A stretch of DNA of 64,000 nt. Source: JBGVSA01 sp041807905 (lineage in GTDB: Bacteria > Pseudomonadota > Gammaproteobacteria > Burkholderiales > Rhodocyclaceae). Within the stretch, counting starts at the first letter, position 1. Every line of letters starts with the position of its first letter. This document shows positions 41,104 through 50,526 of this stretch, one piece after another. The notes under the pieces are model-generated. The model saw nothing but the letters and a program-made list of their open reading frames with translations, was not told where the DNA came from and searched no databases. The stretch is from assembly GCF_041807905.1 (NCBI RefSeq), contig NZ_JBGVSA010000002.1:124001-188000 (forward strand), written 5' to 3'. Both the position numbers and the translations under genes were made by a program.

Positions 41104-42273
41104 ATGCGCACGCAAGTTGGAATCATCGGAGCTGGCCCGGCGGGCTTGCTCCTGTCGCACCTGCTGCATCTGCAGGGCATCGAATCGGTGGTGCTGGAGT
41201 GTCGTTCGCGCGAGGAGATCGAGGCCACCATCCGCGCCGGCGTGCTTGAACAAGGTTCGCGCGACCTGCTGATCGAGACCGGCGTGGGCGAGCGCATGCA
41301 GCGCGAGGGCTTCGTCCATCACGGAATTGAGCTGTCATTCGGCGGGCGGCGGCACCGCATCGATCTGACTGAACTGACCGGACGATCGATCACCGTGTAT
41401 GCGCAGCATGAAGTGATCAAGGATCTGGTCGCGGCGCGACTCGCGGCGCAGGGACAACTGCTCTTTGAAGTATCGGACGTGAATATCGCCGATATCGACA
41501 GCGAGCGTCCGACGGTGAGTTTTGCGCACAAAGGCGAGGCGGCCCGCCTCGAATGCGACTACGTGATCGGCTGCGACGGCTTTCACGGCGTGTCGCGAGG
41601 GACGATTCCCCACCACGTGCGCAAGGATTATTCACGCGTATATCCGTTTGGCTGGTTCGGCATTTTGGTCGAAGCGCCACCGTCGTCGCACGAGCTCATC
41701 TACGCGCAGCATGAGCGGGGCTTCGCGTTGGTCAGTACGCGTTCGGCGACGGTGCAGCGCATGTACTTCCAGTGCGATCCGCATGACAAGGTCGAACACT
41801 GGTCGGACGACCGCATCTGGGCCGAACTCCATTCGCGTCTCGAGAACGACGATGGCTGGCGCCTCACCGAGGGACGCATCTTCCAGAAGAACATCGTGGC
41901 GATGCGCAGTTTCGTGGCGACGCCAATGCGGCACGGGCGCCTGTTCCTGGCGGGCGACGCCGCCCACATCGTTCCGCCCACCGGAGCCAAGGGCATGAAT
42001 CTCGCCATCGCGGATGTGCGCTTGCTGGCCTTGGCGCTGGTGGAGGCCATTCGCAACGGCAAACAGGAAGGGCTGGAGCGCTACAGCGACACGGCGTTGC
42101 GCCGCGTGTGGCGCGCCGAGCATTTCTCGTGGTTCATGACGAGCTTGCTGCATTCGTTTGCCGACGCGTCGGATTTCCAGCGCCAGTTGCAGCGCTCGGA
42201 ACTTGAATACGTGGTGAGTTCGCGTGCCGCGATGACCTCGCTGGCAGAGAACTACGTCGGACTGCCGTTCTGA
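41104..42273 (+). CDS. pobA: 4-hydroxybenzoate 3-monooxygenase
   Basis: 389 residues from ATG 41104, with AGGAGA ahead. Converts 4-hydroxybenzoate to protocatechuate using NADPH and O2. FAD-binding motifs: GIIGAGPAGLLLSHLL at the N-terminus, the middle DG motif CDGFHGVSR, and FLAGDAAHIVPPTGAKGMN with the GD motif near 285. Substrate-contact residues are expected in the SxR loop TRSATVQRMYFQ region. It forms the divergent pair with pobR; the protocatechuate ring-cleavage genes are not in the window. Confidence 0.95.
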   Translation: MRTQVGIIGAGPAGLLLSHLLHLQGIESVVLECRSREEIEATIRAGVLEQGSRDLLIETGVGERMQREGFVHHGIELSFGGRRHRIDLTELTGRSITVYAQHEVIKDLVAARLAAQGQLLFEVSDVNIADIDSERPTVSFAHKGEAARLECDYVIGCDGFHGVSRGTIPHHVRKDYSRVYPFGWFGILVEAPPSSHELIYAQHERGFALVSTRSATVQRMYFQCDPHDKVEHWSDDRIWAELHSRLENDDGWRLTEGRIFQKNIVAMRSFVATPMRHGRLFLAGDAAHIVPPTGAKGMNLAIADVRLLALALVEAIRNGKQEGLERYSDTALRRVWRAEHFSWFMTSLLHSFADASDFQRQLQRSELEYVVSSRAAMTSLAENYVGLPF

Positions 42274-42281
42274 TCGACGCG

Positions 42282-42306
42282 GGCGCACGCGCTCATGGCG
42301 TGCGCC
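42282..42306. terminator. Hairpin between convergent pobA and TPR gene
   Basis: GGCGCACGC (42282-42290) with GCGTGCGCC (42298-42306), seven-base loop, no T-run. Placed between two converging stop codons 41 bases apart. Confidence 0.45.
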
Positions 42307-42314
42307 ACGTGTGG

Positions 42315-44069
42315 TCAGCGGTGGGCGCGGGCGCTCCGGCCTGCCTTGCGGCTGGCTTTGTCGGCCTTGTTCTTCCTGGCAATCCTGGCCGGTGTCGCAC
42401 GCGGGTCGGTGGCGTCTTCGACGATCTGGCCGGCCGGGGCCGGGGCATCCTGCATCGACGCCAGCGTCTCACGGACGCGCTGAACGACATCGCGCCAATC
42501 CCCGAAGCGCGCCTGCCGCACGATGTGGATCGAGTCATACCAGGGCGAGCGCAGTTCTTCCGTTCCCCAGACGAAGGAACCTGTGCGATCGAGCATCAGG
42601 AAGGTGCGCGCGCCCACGGCGCCCCCCAGATGTGCGACCGATGTGCAGGTCGTGACGACCGCGTCGGCCGCGAGCAGGAGTGCCGCGGTCGCGGAAAAAT
42701 CATGCAGATCCGGGCTGGCGTCGATGATGTCGAAGCCTCGTTCGCGTAGCGCTGCGACCACTTCGCCAGCGCTCGGGTTGACCGAATGGAACACCACGTC
42801 GCGCGCCGCGAGCAGGTTTTCGAGCTGGTCCATCGGCAGCGAGCGCGCGTCGTTGCGAACTTGCCCCGGATTGCCCGTCCATGCCAGGGCGACGTGCAGC
42901 CTGCCGTCGCCGATGCCCATGCGCTCGCGCCAACGGGCCACCTGTTGATCGTCCGCCCGCAGATAGGCATGGCCTGGCAGCGTTGCGTTGCCGAATGCAA
43001 AGGGCGCGCCGCAGCTCATGAGGGGGATATGGAAATCTGTCGCGCGGAGAAAGTCGACGTTCAGCTCCACATCTTCGGGAATCAGAGGACGGAACAGCTC
43101 GACCAGCGGGCCGAAGCAGCCAAACACCAGCTTGCCGCCGAGCGCACGCACGCGTTCAGCGATCAGCGGCAGGAAGCGGATCAGCAGGATTGCATCGCCA
43201 TAGCCTTGTTCGAGCCATACACCGAGCGTGCGACCTTCGAGCGACTCGCCGCGCCAGTGTGGAACGCCGCATGCTTGCTCGCGTGCCGCCAGTTGTTCGC
43301 GCAGTCCTGCCAGCGAAAAGCGCGCATGCAGGTTCGCCCAGCCGCTCTCCCACATGCCAAAGCGCAGTTCGAGTTCGCCCAGCGGCAGGCGGATGCGGTC
43401 GTCATGGGGGCGGTCGACGATGAGTGCCCGCAGCAGCGACAGGGCGTCTTCGAAACGCTGGCTGTCGATCAGGGCCAGCGCGAGGTTGATCGGGGCATGC
43501 TGGTGATCCGGAGCGATGCGCAGCGCTGTTTCACCCGCGATCACGGCTTCGTCCGGACGGTATTGCAGGCGCAGGGCGACGGCGAGATTGGAGTAGGCGT
43601 CGGCGTTGTCCGGCGCCCGCTCCAGCATCGTACGGCAGGCTTGCTCGGCTTCGACATAGCGTTTCTGGGCGATGAACGAGGCGGCGCGGCACAGCGGCAG
43701 CAGCGGATCGGCGTGAGGATCGAGCTTCCAGGCACGCTCCAGAGCGGGGCCCGCTTCCGGCGAGTCCCGATCGATGATCAGCAGGCTACGGCCGTAGAGG
43801 TAATGAGCCCGGGCATTCTGCCCTGAGCGTTCGGTGAGTCGGCGCGCCAGCGTGCGGGTGACGGATTGCATGCCCGGCAGGTCCATGAACTGCGCCACGG
43901 TGGCCAGTGCATCCGGCTCTGTCAGTCCGTCGAAGGCCCGCGTCAGATCGTCGAAGACCTGCCAGAGATCTGCCGCGTCGGGATGGCTGGCGAAGACGCC
44001 GACGCAGGCTTGCACTACGTCGGTGAATTTCTCGGCTTGGGTTACGTAGGGCGTTTCGGTCTGGGTCAT
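42315..44069 (-). CDS. TPR protein with GT41/SPINDLY-like glycosyltransferase domain
   Basis: 584 residues. Residues about 85-240 contain degenerate TPR repeats (for example AEQACRTMLERAPDNADAYSN and DEAVIAGETALRIAPDHQHAP). Residues about 255-540 resemble the C-terminal domain seen in bacterial TPR-glycosyltransferases: WLEQGYGDAILLIRFLPLI, VALAWTGNPGQVRNDARS and TTCTSVAHLGGAVG. The C-terminus is Lys/Arg-rich (NKADKASRKAGRSARAHR). The true substrate, and whether it is catalytic, cannot be told. It is a single gene with no flagellar or capsule genes beside it. Confidence 0.75.
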   Translation of the reverse strand: MTQTETPYVTQAEKFTDVVQACVGVFASHPDAADLWQVFDDLTRAFDGLTEPDALATVAQFMDLPGMQSVTRTLARRLTERSGQNARAHYLYGRSLLIIDRDSPEAGPALERAWKLDPHADPLLPLCRAASFIAQKRYVEAEQACRTMLERAPDNADAYSNLAVALRLQYRPDEAVIAGETALRIAPDHQHAPINLALALIDSQRFEDALSLLRALIVDRPHDDRIRLPLGELELRFGMWESGWANLHARFSLAGLREQLAAREQACGVPHWRGESLEGRTLGVWLEQGYGDAILLIRFLPLIAERVRALGGKLVFGCFGPLVELFRPLIPEDVELNVDFLRATDFHIPLMSCGAPFAFGNATLPGHAYLRADDQQVARWRERMGIGDGRLHVALAWTGNPGQVRNDARSLPMDQLENLLAARDVVFHSVNPSAGEVVAALRERGFDIIDASPDLHDFSATAALLLAADAVVTTCTSVAHLGGAVGARTFLMLDRTGSFVWGTEELRSPWYDSIHIVRQARFGDWRDVVQRVRETLASMQDAPAPAGQIVEDATDPRATPARIARKNKADKASRKAGRSARAHR

Positions 44070-44251
44070 GACGCAAACATCGGCAGGTGAGAGCGGTGAT
44101 GTTACGAACCTGCCAAGGTATCGGGTTTAAGATAAGTCCCAAATTCAGTGCCCTATGTAAGCGCCCTACCCAAATAGCGACCGCGCTCGGAATCCGCTGT
44201 ATCCCGTCCGCTGTACTACTGTCAAAAAATCAGACTCTCTGAGGACTGCGT

Positions 44252-45352
44252 ATGCCCCCCCATCTTTTTTCGCCGATCGCGCTGCGCCAGTTGGAACTGC
44301 GCAACCGGATCGCCGTTTCGCCGATGTGCATGTACAGCTCGCAGGACGGGCTCGCCAATGAATGGCATCTGGTCCACTTGGGCGCGCGCGCGGCGGGCGG
44401 CGCCGGCCTTGTCATCTGTGAAGCGACCGCGGTGTCGCCCGAAGGGCGCATCAGCCCCAGCGATCTTGGCCTCTGGAATGACGCGCAAACCGACGCGCTC
44501 AAGCGCGTCGTGGATTTCGTGCGCGGACAGGGGGCGGTGGCAGGCGTGCAACTGGCGCATGCCGGTCGCAAGGCCAGCACCTGGCCGCCTGGCGCCGGCA
44601 ACGGCGCGGTGCCCGAAGCGAAGGGCGGCTGGCAAGTCGTGGCGCCGTCCGCGATTCCCTTTGCCGACAGCTACCCGATGCCGGAGGCGCTCGACCATGC
44701 CGGCATACGCAAGGTGGTGGACGATTTCGTCGCCGCCGCGCACAGGGCGATCGCGGCGGGCTTCGAGGTGGTGGAGGTCCACGCGGCGCACGGCTATCTG
44801 CTGCACCAGTTCATGTCGCCGTTCTCGAACCAGCGCGATGACGACTATGGCGGCAGCTTCGACAACCGCGTGCGTCTTGCGCGCGAAGTGGTGCGCGCGG
44901 TGAGGGCCGTGTGGCCGGACGGTCTGCCGGTATTCGTGCGCCTGTCCGCTACCGATTGGGCCCAGGAGGGCGGCTGGACGCCGGACGATGCCGTGCGGCT
45001 GGCTGCCCTGCTGCGCGAAGACGGCGCCGACCTCATCGACACCTCATCCGGCGGCACGCTGGCGCGCGCCGATATTCCGCTCGGGCCGGGCTATCAGACG
45101 GCGTTTGCGGCGCGCGTGCGCCATGAAGCCGGCATCGCCAGTGGCGCAGTGGGCTTGATCACCGATCCTGCGCAGGCCGATCACATCATTCGAACAGGGC
45201 AGGCCGACATCGTCCTGCTGGCGCGCGAGTTGTTGCGCGACCCCTACTGGCCGCTGCATGCGGCCCAGGCGCTCGGACACGAACAATCGTGGCCCACGCA
45301 ATACCTGCGCGCCGCACCCGCGCATACACCGGCGAGAAAGCCTCGCGCCTGA
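44252..45352 (+). CDS. YqjM-type Old Yellow Enzyme (NADH:flavin oxidoreductase)
   Basis: 366 residues. FMN TIM barrel with RIAVSPMCMYSS (the Cys in this place tunes FMN redox potential in YqjM enzymes), HLGARAAGGAGLVICEATAV, QLAHAGRKAST, and His-x2-His in VEVHAAHGYLLHQF. It reduces enones and related electrophiles with NAD(P)H. TGAGGA lies six bases before the ATG. It differs in subfamily from the NemA-type enzyme at 34032 (His-x2-Asn). Confidence 0.92.
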   Translation: MPPHLFSPIALRQLELRNRIAVSPMCMYSSQDGLANEWHLVHLGARAAGGAGLVICEATAVSPEGRISPSDLGLWNDAQTDALKRVVDFVRGQGAVAGVQLAHAGRKASTWPPGAGNGAVPEAKGGWQVVAPSAIPFADSYPMPEALDHAGIRKVVDDFVAAAHRAIAAGFEVVEVHAAHGYLLHQFMSPFSNQRDDDYGGSFDNRVRLAREVVRAVRAVWPDGLPVFVRLSATDWAQEGGWTPDDAVRLAALLREDGADLIDTSSGGTLARADIPLGPGYQTAFAARVRHEAGIASGAVGLITDPAQADHIIRTGQADIVLLARELLRDPYWPLHAAQALGHEQSWPTQYLRAAPAHTPARKPRA

Positions 45353-45416
45353 TGTTGGCGCGATGAGCGGACGGCGGCTCGCGAGGCGATGCCCGCCGTA
45401 CGATTCGCCTGCTCGT

Positions 45417-46247
45417 TCAGCGGGCTATTTCCATGTTGTCGATCAGCCGTGTGTTGCCAAGGCGCGCGGCCGCGACGACGACCAAAGGGGCGTCGCCTTC
45501 AGGCGCCTGCAGGTCCGCCTGCCGGCGAATGGCGATGTAGTCCGGCTTCCATCCGTGCTGGGAGAGCGCTTGTGTTGCGCTTTGTTCGAGCGCTGCGTAG
45601 TCACGTCGACCGGCGATGACAGCTTCGACGATGCGGCGCAGTTCGGCCGACAGGCGTGGCGCCTCCGCGCGCTCGGCTTCGCTCAGGTAGCCGTTGCGCG
45701 ACGATAGCGCCAGACCGTCGTCGGCGCGCACGGTGTCGCAACCGATGATCTCGATACCCATATTGAGTTCGGCGACCATGTTGCGGATGACCATCAATTG
45801 CTGGTAATCCTTCTTGCCGAACAGTGCGGCGGTCGGGCGCACGATGTTGAACAGCTTGGCGACGACCGTGGCCACGCCCTGGAAATGTCCGGGGCGGAAG
45901 GCGCCCTCGAGAATGCTGTCGTGCGCGCTGGCCGGCTGAATCACATACCGCTGCGGTTGCGGATAGAGTTCCTTCTCGTCCGGTGCGAAGAGATGATCCA
46001 CGCCGGCCTGGGCCAGCCGATCACAATCCTGCTGAAAGGTGCGCGGATATTTGTCGAAGTCTTCGTTGGGGCCGAACTGCAGACGGTTGACGAAGATGCT
46101 CGAGACGACCGCGTCACCGTGCCCGTGCGCCTGTCGCATCAGGCTGATGTGGCCGTCGTGGAGGTTGCCCATGGTCGGCGCAAAAGCGACGCGACCCGTG
46201 CCGGCGAGCGCGGCGCGCAGGCTGGCGATGGTGGTATGGATCTGCAT
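45417..46247 (-). CDS. panC: Pantoate-beta-alanine ligase
   Basis: 276 residues. Condenses pantoate and beta-alanine with ATP to give pantothenate, the precursor of coenzyme A. Signature regions: VAFAPTMGNLHDGHISLMRQA (HxGH nucleotide motif), VSIFVNRLQFGPNEDFDKYPR, GHFQGVATVVAKLFNIV, FGKKDYQQL and LALSSRNGYLS. It is divergent from the PPK2 gene and convergent with the ene-reductase; panB and panD are not adjacent. Confidence 0.96.
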   Translation of the reverse strand: MQIHTTIASLRAALAGTGRVAFAPTMGNLHDGHISLMRQAHGHGDAVVSSIFVNRLQFGPNEDFDKYPRTFQQDCDRLAQAGVDHLFAPDEKELYPQPQRYVIQPASAHDSILEGAFRPGHFQGVATVVAKLFNIVRPTAALFGKKDYQQLMVIRNMVAELNMGIEIIGCDTVRADDGLALSSRNGYLSEAERAEAPRLSAELRRIVEAVIAGRRDYAALEQSATQALSQHGWKPDYIAIRRQADLQAPEGDAPLVVVAAARLGNTRLIDNMEIAR

Positions 46248-46464
46248 GATGGCTGAGGGAGAGCTGCGGGAAAGCCACTCAGAATGCCGTAACGCAAAGG
46301 CTTGTGCAATGCGTCACGCCCCGGCCTGCGTGCGCTTGGGGCACAGGCTATAGTGGGTGTGCAATGTTGCCGTCATGATGGGCATTGGGGCTGTGTCGGC
46401 CGCGAAGTGTCCGACTACCACTGCGTCATGACGGCGTCCGTTCACTCACAGCATGAGGAAGCGC

Positions 46465-47358
46465 ATGGCCAAGAGAGACCTGAAGAAAATGCTGGCGCCG
46501 TACAAGGTGACGCGCCCTGGCAAGTTCCGGCTCAAGGACGTCGATCCGGCCGATACCGCCGGTCTCAAGGCCGATAAGGCCGAAGCTCGTCAGATCCTGC
46601 AGACGGGCATTGCCGAGCTCGACGAACTGCAGCAGAAACTCTATGCGCAGGACCGTTGGTCTGTCCTGTTGATCTTCCAGGCGATGGACGCGGCGGGCAA
46701 GGATGGGACCATCCGCCACGTCATGTCAGGCGTCAATCCGCAGGGCTGCCAGGTGCACTCCTTCAAGGGGCCGTCGGCGGAAGAACTCGATCACGACTAT
46801 CTCTGGCGTTGCCTGAAGGCACTGCCGGAACGTGGCCGGATCGGCATCTTCAATCGCTCGTACTATGAAGAGACACTCGTGGCGCGGGTGCATCCCGAAA
46901 TCCTGCGCGCGCAGCACATGCCGCCGGAGCTTCTTTCCAAGAAGGTCTGGCAGGAACGTTTCGAAGACATCAACAGCGTGGAGCGTTACCTGGCCCGCAA
47001 CGGCACGCTCATCCTCAAGTTCTTCCTGTACGTGTCGGCAGACGAACAGAAGCGCCGGTTCATGGAACGGCTGGATACGCCGGAAAAACACTGGAAGTTC
47101 TCGGCCTCCGACATCCGCGAACGCTCGTATTGGGACCAGTACATGAAGGCGTACGAGGACACCATCCGCAACACCAGTACCGAGTTCGCACCGTGGTATG
47201 TGATTCCGGCGGACAACAAGTGGTTTACGCGGCTGGCCGTGGCGGCTGCCATCATCGACGCGATGCGCGATATGAAGCTTGAGTATCCACGCGTGAGCAA
47301 GGCGCAACTCGAGCAACTTGCCGAAGCGCGCAGCCAACTGCTGGCGGAGAAACGTTGA
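46465..47358 (+). CDS. ppk2: PPK2-family polyphosphate:nucleotide phosphotransferase
   Basis: 297 residues from ATG 46465, where GAGGA lies seven bases ahead; an in-frame ATG at 46453 is less well placed. Walker A is DAAGKDGT (75-82), the Walker B/lid region IFNRSYYEE (128-136) and the later KHWKFSASDIRERSYWDQY. It moves phosphate between polyphosphate and nucleoside mono- or diphosphates. One PPK2 domain, so class I or III; I cannot separate them by eye. Confidence 0.9.
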   Translation: MAKRDLKKMLAPYKVTRPGKFRLKDVDPADTAGLKADKAEARQILQTGIAELDELQQKLYAQDRWSVLLIFQAMDAAGKDGTIRHVMSGVNPQGCQVHSFKGPSAEELDHDYLWRCLKALPERGRIGIFNRSYYEETLVARVHPEILRAQHMPPELLSKKVWQERFEDINSVERYLARNGTLILKFFLYVSADEQKRRFMERLDTPEKHWKFSASDIRERSYWDQYMKAYEDTIRNTSTEFAPWYVIPADNKWFTRLAVAAAIIDAMRDMKLEYPRVSKAQLEQLAEARSQLLAEKR

Positions 47359-47385
47359 TCGTGGAGGAGGGCCGTGTCGCCGCGT

Positions 47386-48027
47386 TCAGCGCGCGGCGCG
47401 CGGCAGCTCGCCAAGGGCGAGCCGGATGCCCAGTCCGATGAAAACCAGTGCGCTGGCGTGATCTGTCCAGCGTGCGGCGCGCGGGTGGCGCGCCAGCCAT
47501 TGGCCGATGCCGGCCGCACCCAGCGCCACGGCGCTGAAGACGATCCCGCTGACGACGCCGAAGATCACGCCCAGTACCAGTATCTGCCACGGCGCTGCCC
47601 AGCCATCTGCACGGACGAACTGCGGCAGCAAAGCCAGGAAGAACAGGCCAACCTTGGGGTTGATTGCATTGGCCAGCAGTCCGCGACGGAACTGCACGCC
47701 GAAGCGCGTCTGGCTGTCTGGCGCGCGCGCGGACAGCGCGCTACCCGGACTGCGCAGGATTCGTATGCCGAGCCACACGAGATAGGCCGCTCCGGCGTAT
47801 TGCAGGACGGCAAAGGCGACGGGCGACGCGGCTATGAGCGCCGATACGCCAATGGCCGCCAGGAGCGTGTGATTCAGGCAGCCCGCCGCGCAACCCAGGC
47901 CGAAACCCAGGGCGGCAGGTCGCCCGTTGGAGACGCCCAGCGCCAGCACAGCGAGATTGTCCGGCCCCGGCGCGATCGCCAGCATGAACGCAAAAGGCAC
48001 GAACAGCGCGAGCTGGTCCGGGGTCAT
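47386..48027 (-). CDS. LysE/RhtB family amino-acid exporter
   Basis: 213 residues, five to six hydrophobic segments. Typical marks are FAFMLAIAPGPDNLAVLALG at the N-terminus, LGFGLGCAAGCLNHTLLAAIG and RRGLLANAINPKVGLFFLALLPQFV. It should export an amino acid or similar small metabolite. It begins six bases after the bamD stop on the same strand, so may be read through from it. Confidence 0.9.
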   Translation of the reverse strand: MTPDQLALFVPFAFMLAIAPGPDNLAVLALGVSNGRPAALGFGLGCAAGCLNHTLLAAIGVSALIAASPVAFAVLQYAGAAYLVWLGIRILRSPGSALSARAPDSQTRFGVQFRRGLLANAINPKVGLFFLALLPQFVRADGWAAPWQILVLGVIFGVVSGIVFSAVALGAAGIGQWLARHPRAARWTDHASALVFIGLGIRLALGELPRAAR

Positions 48028-48033
48028 GAGGTC

Positions 48034-48795
48034 TTACTTCGAGGCCGTCAGGAACTTGCTGTTGGGGAAGTTCTGGCGCAGCACGCGTTCGGCGTCGTTT
48101 CTCAGCGAGGTCAGGCCGAGCTGTTCATAGGACTTCACCATGATGCCGAGTGCTTCTTCGACGGCAGGCGACTCCGGGAACTGGCGCAGCACGACCTGGG
48201 CGCGATTGGCCGCCGCGAGCGGCGCACGGCGAGCCGAGTAGTAGCGGGCCACGTGCAATTCGTTGTCGGCCAGCGCCTGGACGAGTTTCTTCATGCGCTC
48301 GGTGGCGTCTGGCGTGTAACGGCTGTTCGGGTAACGGGTGATGAGTTCCTTGAACGTATCGAAGGCCTCGCGCGTGGCGATCGGGTCGCGGTCGGCCAGG
48401 TCCATCGAAACGATGTAGGTCATCCAGCTGTCGTCGGTGTTGTAGTACGACAAGCCCTTCAGGTAGTAGGCGTAATCGACGTTCGGATGGTTGGGGTGCG
48501 CCTTGATGAATCGGTCTGCCGCGGACACGGCCGACGGCACGTCGCGCAGCTTGTAGTAGGAATAGGCCACGTCCATTTCGGCCTGCTGGGCGTAGTTCCC
48601 GTACGGGAAACGCGCCTGCAGGCGTTCATACAGCTTGATGGCCTGTTCGTACGAGCCGGAATCCATCAAGTCCTTGGCTTCCGCGTACATTTGTTGCGGG
48701 GTGGCGTTAGGGTCGTCCTTGGGCTCGTTCGAGCCGCAGGCTGCGAGGCAAATCGCGAAAACAACCGGTACACTCCATTTGGTGAGCTTGAACAT
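48034..48795 (-). CDS. bamD: Outer membrane assembly factor BamD
   Basis: 253 residues. A lipoprotein with lipobox LAAC (Cys20) and five TPR-like repeats; conserved stretches include AKDLMDSGSYEQAIKLYERLQARFP, AYSYYKLRD and RFIKAHPNHPNVDYAYYLKGL. Essential partner of BamA in beta-barrel insertion. It is divergent from rluD, as in many beta- and gammaproteobacteria, with only a few bases between or overlapping the two starts. Confidence 0.95.
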   Translation of the reverse strand: MFKLTKWSVPVVFAICLAACGSNEPKDDPNATPQQMYAEAKDLMDSGSYEQAIKLYERLQARFPYGNYAQQAEMDVAYSYYKLRDVPSAVSAADRFIKAHPNHPNVDYAYYLKGLSYYNTDDSWMTYIVSMDLADRDPIATREAFDTFKELITRYPNSRYTPDATERMKKLVQALADNELHVARYYSARRAPLAAANRAQVVLRQFPESPAVEEALGIMVKSYEQLGLTSLRNDAERVLRQNFPNSKFLTASK

Positions 48796-49777
48796 TCCAA
48801 CACCGCAAAGAAAAGATCCAGCCGATTATAGCGAATCGGCGGCAGAGGGCCTGTGTCGTCTTACGGTTCCGCTCGATTTTGGTGGGCAGCGGCTCGACGC
48901 GGGCCTGGCCCGCCTGATGCCCGAGCACTCCCGGAGCCGTCTGCAGGGATGGATCCGCGAGGGGCGCGTGAGTCGCGCAGGGGTCGTCCTGACCGATACC
49001 AAGGCCAAGCTGCTCGGCGGAGAAGTGCTCGAAGTCGCCCCTGCCGAAAGCCGCCAGGCACTGGCCGACGCGCCAGAGGACATCCCACTCGAAACGGTCT
49101 TTGAGGATGAACACATCCTGGTCATCAACAAGCCGGCGGGGCTGGTGGTCCATCCGGGCAGCGGCAACTGGAGCGGCACGCTGCTCAACGCACTGCTGGC
49201 CCACGACGAAGACATGTCCGAACTGCCTCGTGCGGGGATCGTGCATCGACTGGACAAGGAAACCTCGGGTCTGATGGTGGTCGCCAAGACCCTGGAGGCA
49301 CAGACCGATCTGGTCCGTCAGCTACAGGCCCGGACCGTCAAGCGCGTCTATCGCGCCGTTGTAGTTGGGGTCTCCCCTGCGTCGGGCACGGTGGATGCGC
49401 CGATCGGCCGACATCCGACCCAACGCACCAAGATGGCAGTGGTGGCAAATGGCCGCCCGGCGCGGACGCATTTCCGGCTGCTGCAGCGACTGGCGGGCGC
49501 CACGCTCGTTGAGTGCTCGCTGGAGACTGGCCGCACGCACCAGATCCGGGTCCATATGGCGCACATCGGGCATCCGCTGATCGGCGATCCGGTCTATGCC
49601 GGGCGGCGTGCGCAGCCCGCAGCGGCAGCCGGATTCGGTCGGCAGGCGCTGCATGCCTTCCGCCTTGGGCTACTGCATCCGGCGTCCGGCGAACATATGA
49701 CCTGGGAGGCCGCAATGCCCGCCGATATGGAGCGACTCATCGCAGCACTCGGGCAGGGGGCGGAGAGCACATCGTGA
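48788..49777 (+). CDS. rluD: 23S rRNA pseudouridine synthase RluD
   Basis: About 329 residues if it starts at TTG 48788; GTG 48782 is also possible. No in-frame ATG exists nearby, and the homologous region starts at LTVPLDFGGQRLD, some 20 codons in. An S4-like domain (GQRLDAGLARLMPEHSRSRL) comes first and the catalytic domain second, with Asp in HRLDKETSGLMVVAKT. It modifies helix 69 of 23S rRNA (positions 1911/1915/1917 in E. coli). The start lies within the first codons of the divergent bamD or next to them. Its stop overlaps the GTG of pgeF. Confidence 0.85.
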   Translation: MNIPTPQRKDPADYSESAAEGLCRLTVPLDFGGQRLDAGLARLMPEHSRSRLQGWIREGRVSRAGVVLTDTKAKLLGGEVLEVAPAESRQALADAPEDIPLETVFEDEHILVINKPAGLVVHPGSGNWSGTLLNALLAHDEDMSELPRAGIVHRLDKETSGLMVVAKTLEAQTDLVRQLQARTVKRVYRAVVVGVSPASGTVDAPIGRHPTQRTKMAVVANGRPARTHFRLLQRLAGATLVECSLETGRTHQIRVHMAHIGHPLIGDPVYAGRRAQPAAAAGFGRQALHAFRLGLLHPASGEHMTWEAAMPADMERLIAALGQGAESTS

Positions 49778-50526
49778 AACAGGCCGCCCCTGTCCTGCTC
49801 GTACCTGAATGGCCGGCACCCGTTGGCGTGCACGCCCTGGTGACGACGCGGCGCGGCGGCAGCAGCGTGGCGCCGTACGACAGTTTCAATCTTGGCACGC
49901 ACGTCGGCGACGATCCGGCCGCGGTTGCTGCCAATCGCGCTGCGCTGGAGCAGTTCCTGCCGGCCGAACCAGCGTGGCTTGCCCAGGTGCATGGCGTGAA
50001 GGTCGTCGACGCGGGCTGGGCGGCGCAGCAAGCGATCCCCGTCGAGGCCGATGCCTCGGTATCGCGCGACGCTGGCGCGGTGTGCGTGGTCATGACGGCG
50101 GATTGCCTCCCGGTTCTGTTCGCCAGTCGCGACGGCAGTGCAGTGGCCGCTGCCCATGCAGGGTGGCGCGGGCTGGCCGATGGTGTGCTCGAAAGAACGC
50201 TGACGGCCATGCAGCGCGCTCCGAAGGATGTGATCGCATGGCTCGGCCCAGCCATCGGGCCCGCGCATTTCGAGGTCGGACCCGAGGTCCGAGATATTTT
50301 CATGCGGCGCGACGCGCAGGCAGCGGCTGCATTCGAGCCGGGCAAGGGCGACCGCTGGATGGCGGATATCTTTACGCTGGCGCGTCAACGCCTTCATGCC
50401 TGCGGCATGCCGGTTGCGAGCATCTTCGGCGGGGGGCTATGTACCGTCGAGCGGGGCGACGATTTCTTTTCGTATCGTCGTGATCGCACCACCGGGCGCA
50501 TGGCGGCACTTGTCTGGCGCGACTAG
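49774..50526 (+). CDS. pgeF: PgeF/YfiH laccase-domain protein (peptidoglycan editing factor)
   Basis: 250 residues from GTG 49774 (GGAG eight bases ahead; GTGA overlap with the rluD stop). Multicopper-like fold with metal-ligand motifs TADCLPVLF and AAAHAGWRGLADG, and a C-terminal SYRRDRTTGRMAALVW. The family removes L-Ser mistakes from peptidoglycan precursors in E. coli or acts as a purine-nucleoside phosphorylase in other lineages. Linkage to RluD is widespread. Confidence 0.92.
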   Translation: MKQAAPVLLVPEWPAPVGVHALVTTRRGGSSVAPYDSFNLGTHVGDDPAAVAANRAALEQFLPAEPAWLAQVHGVKVVDAGWAAQQAIPVEADASVSRDAGAVCVVMTADCLPVLFASRDGSAVAAAHAGWRGLADGVLERTLTAMQRAPKDVIAWLGPAIGPAHFEVGPEVRDIFMRRDAQAAAAFEPGKGDRWMADIFTLARQRLHACGMPVASIFGGGLCTVERGDDFFSYRRDRTTGRMAALVWRD

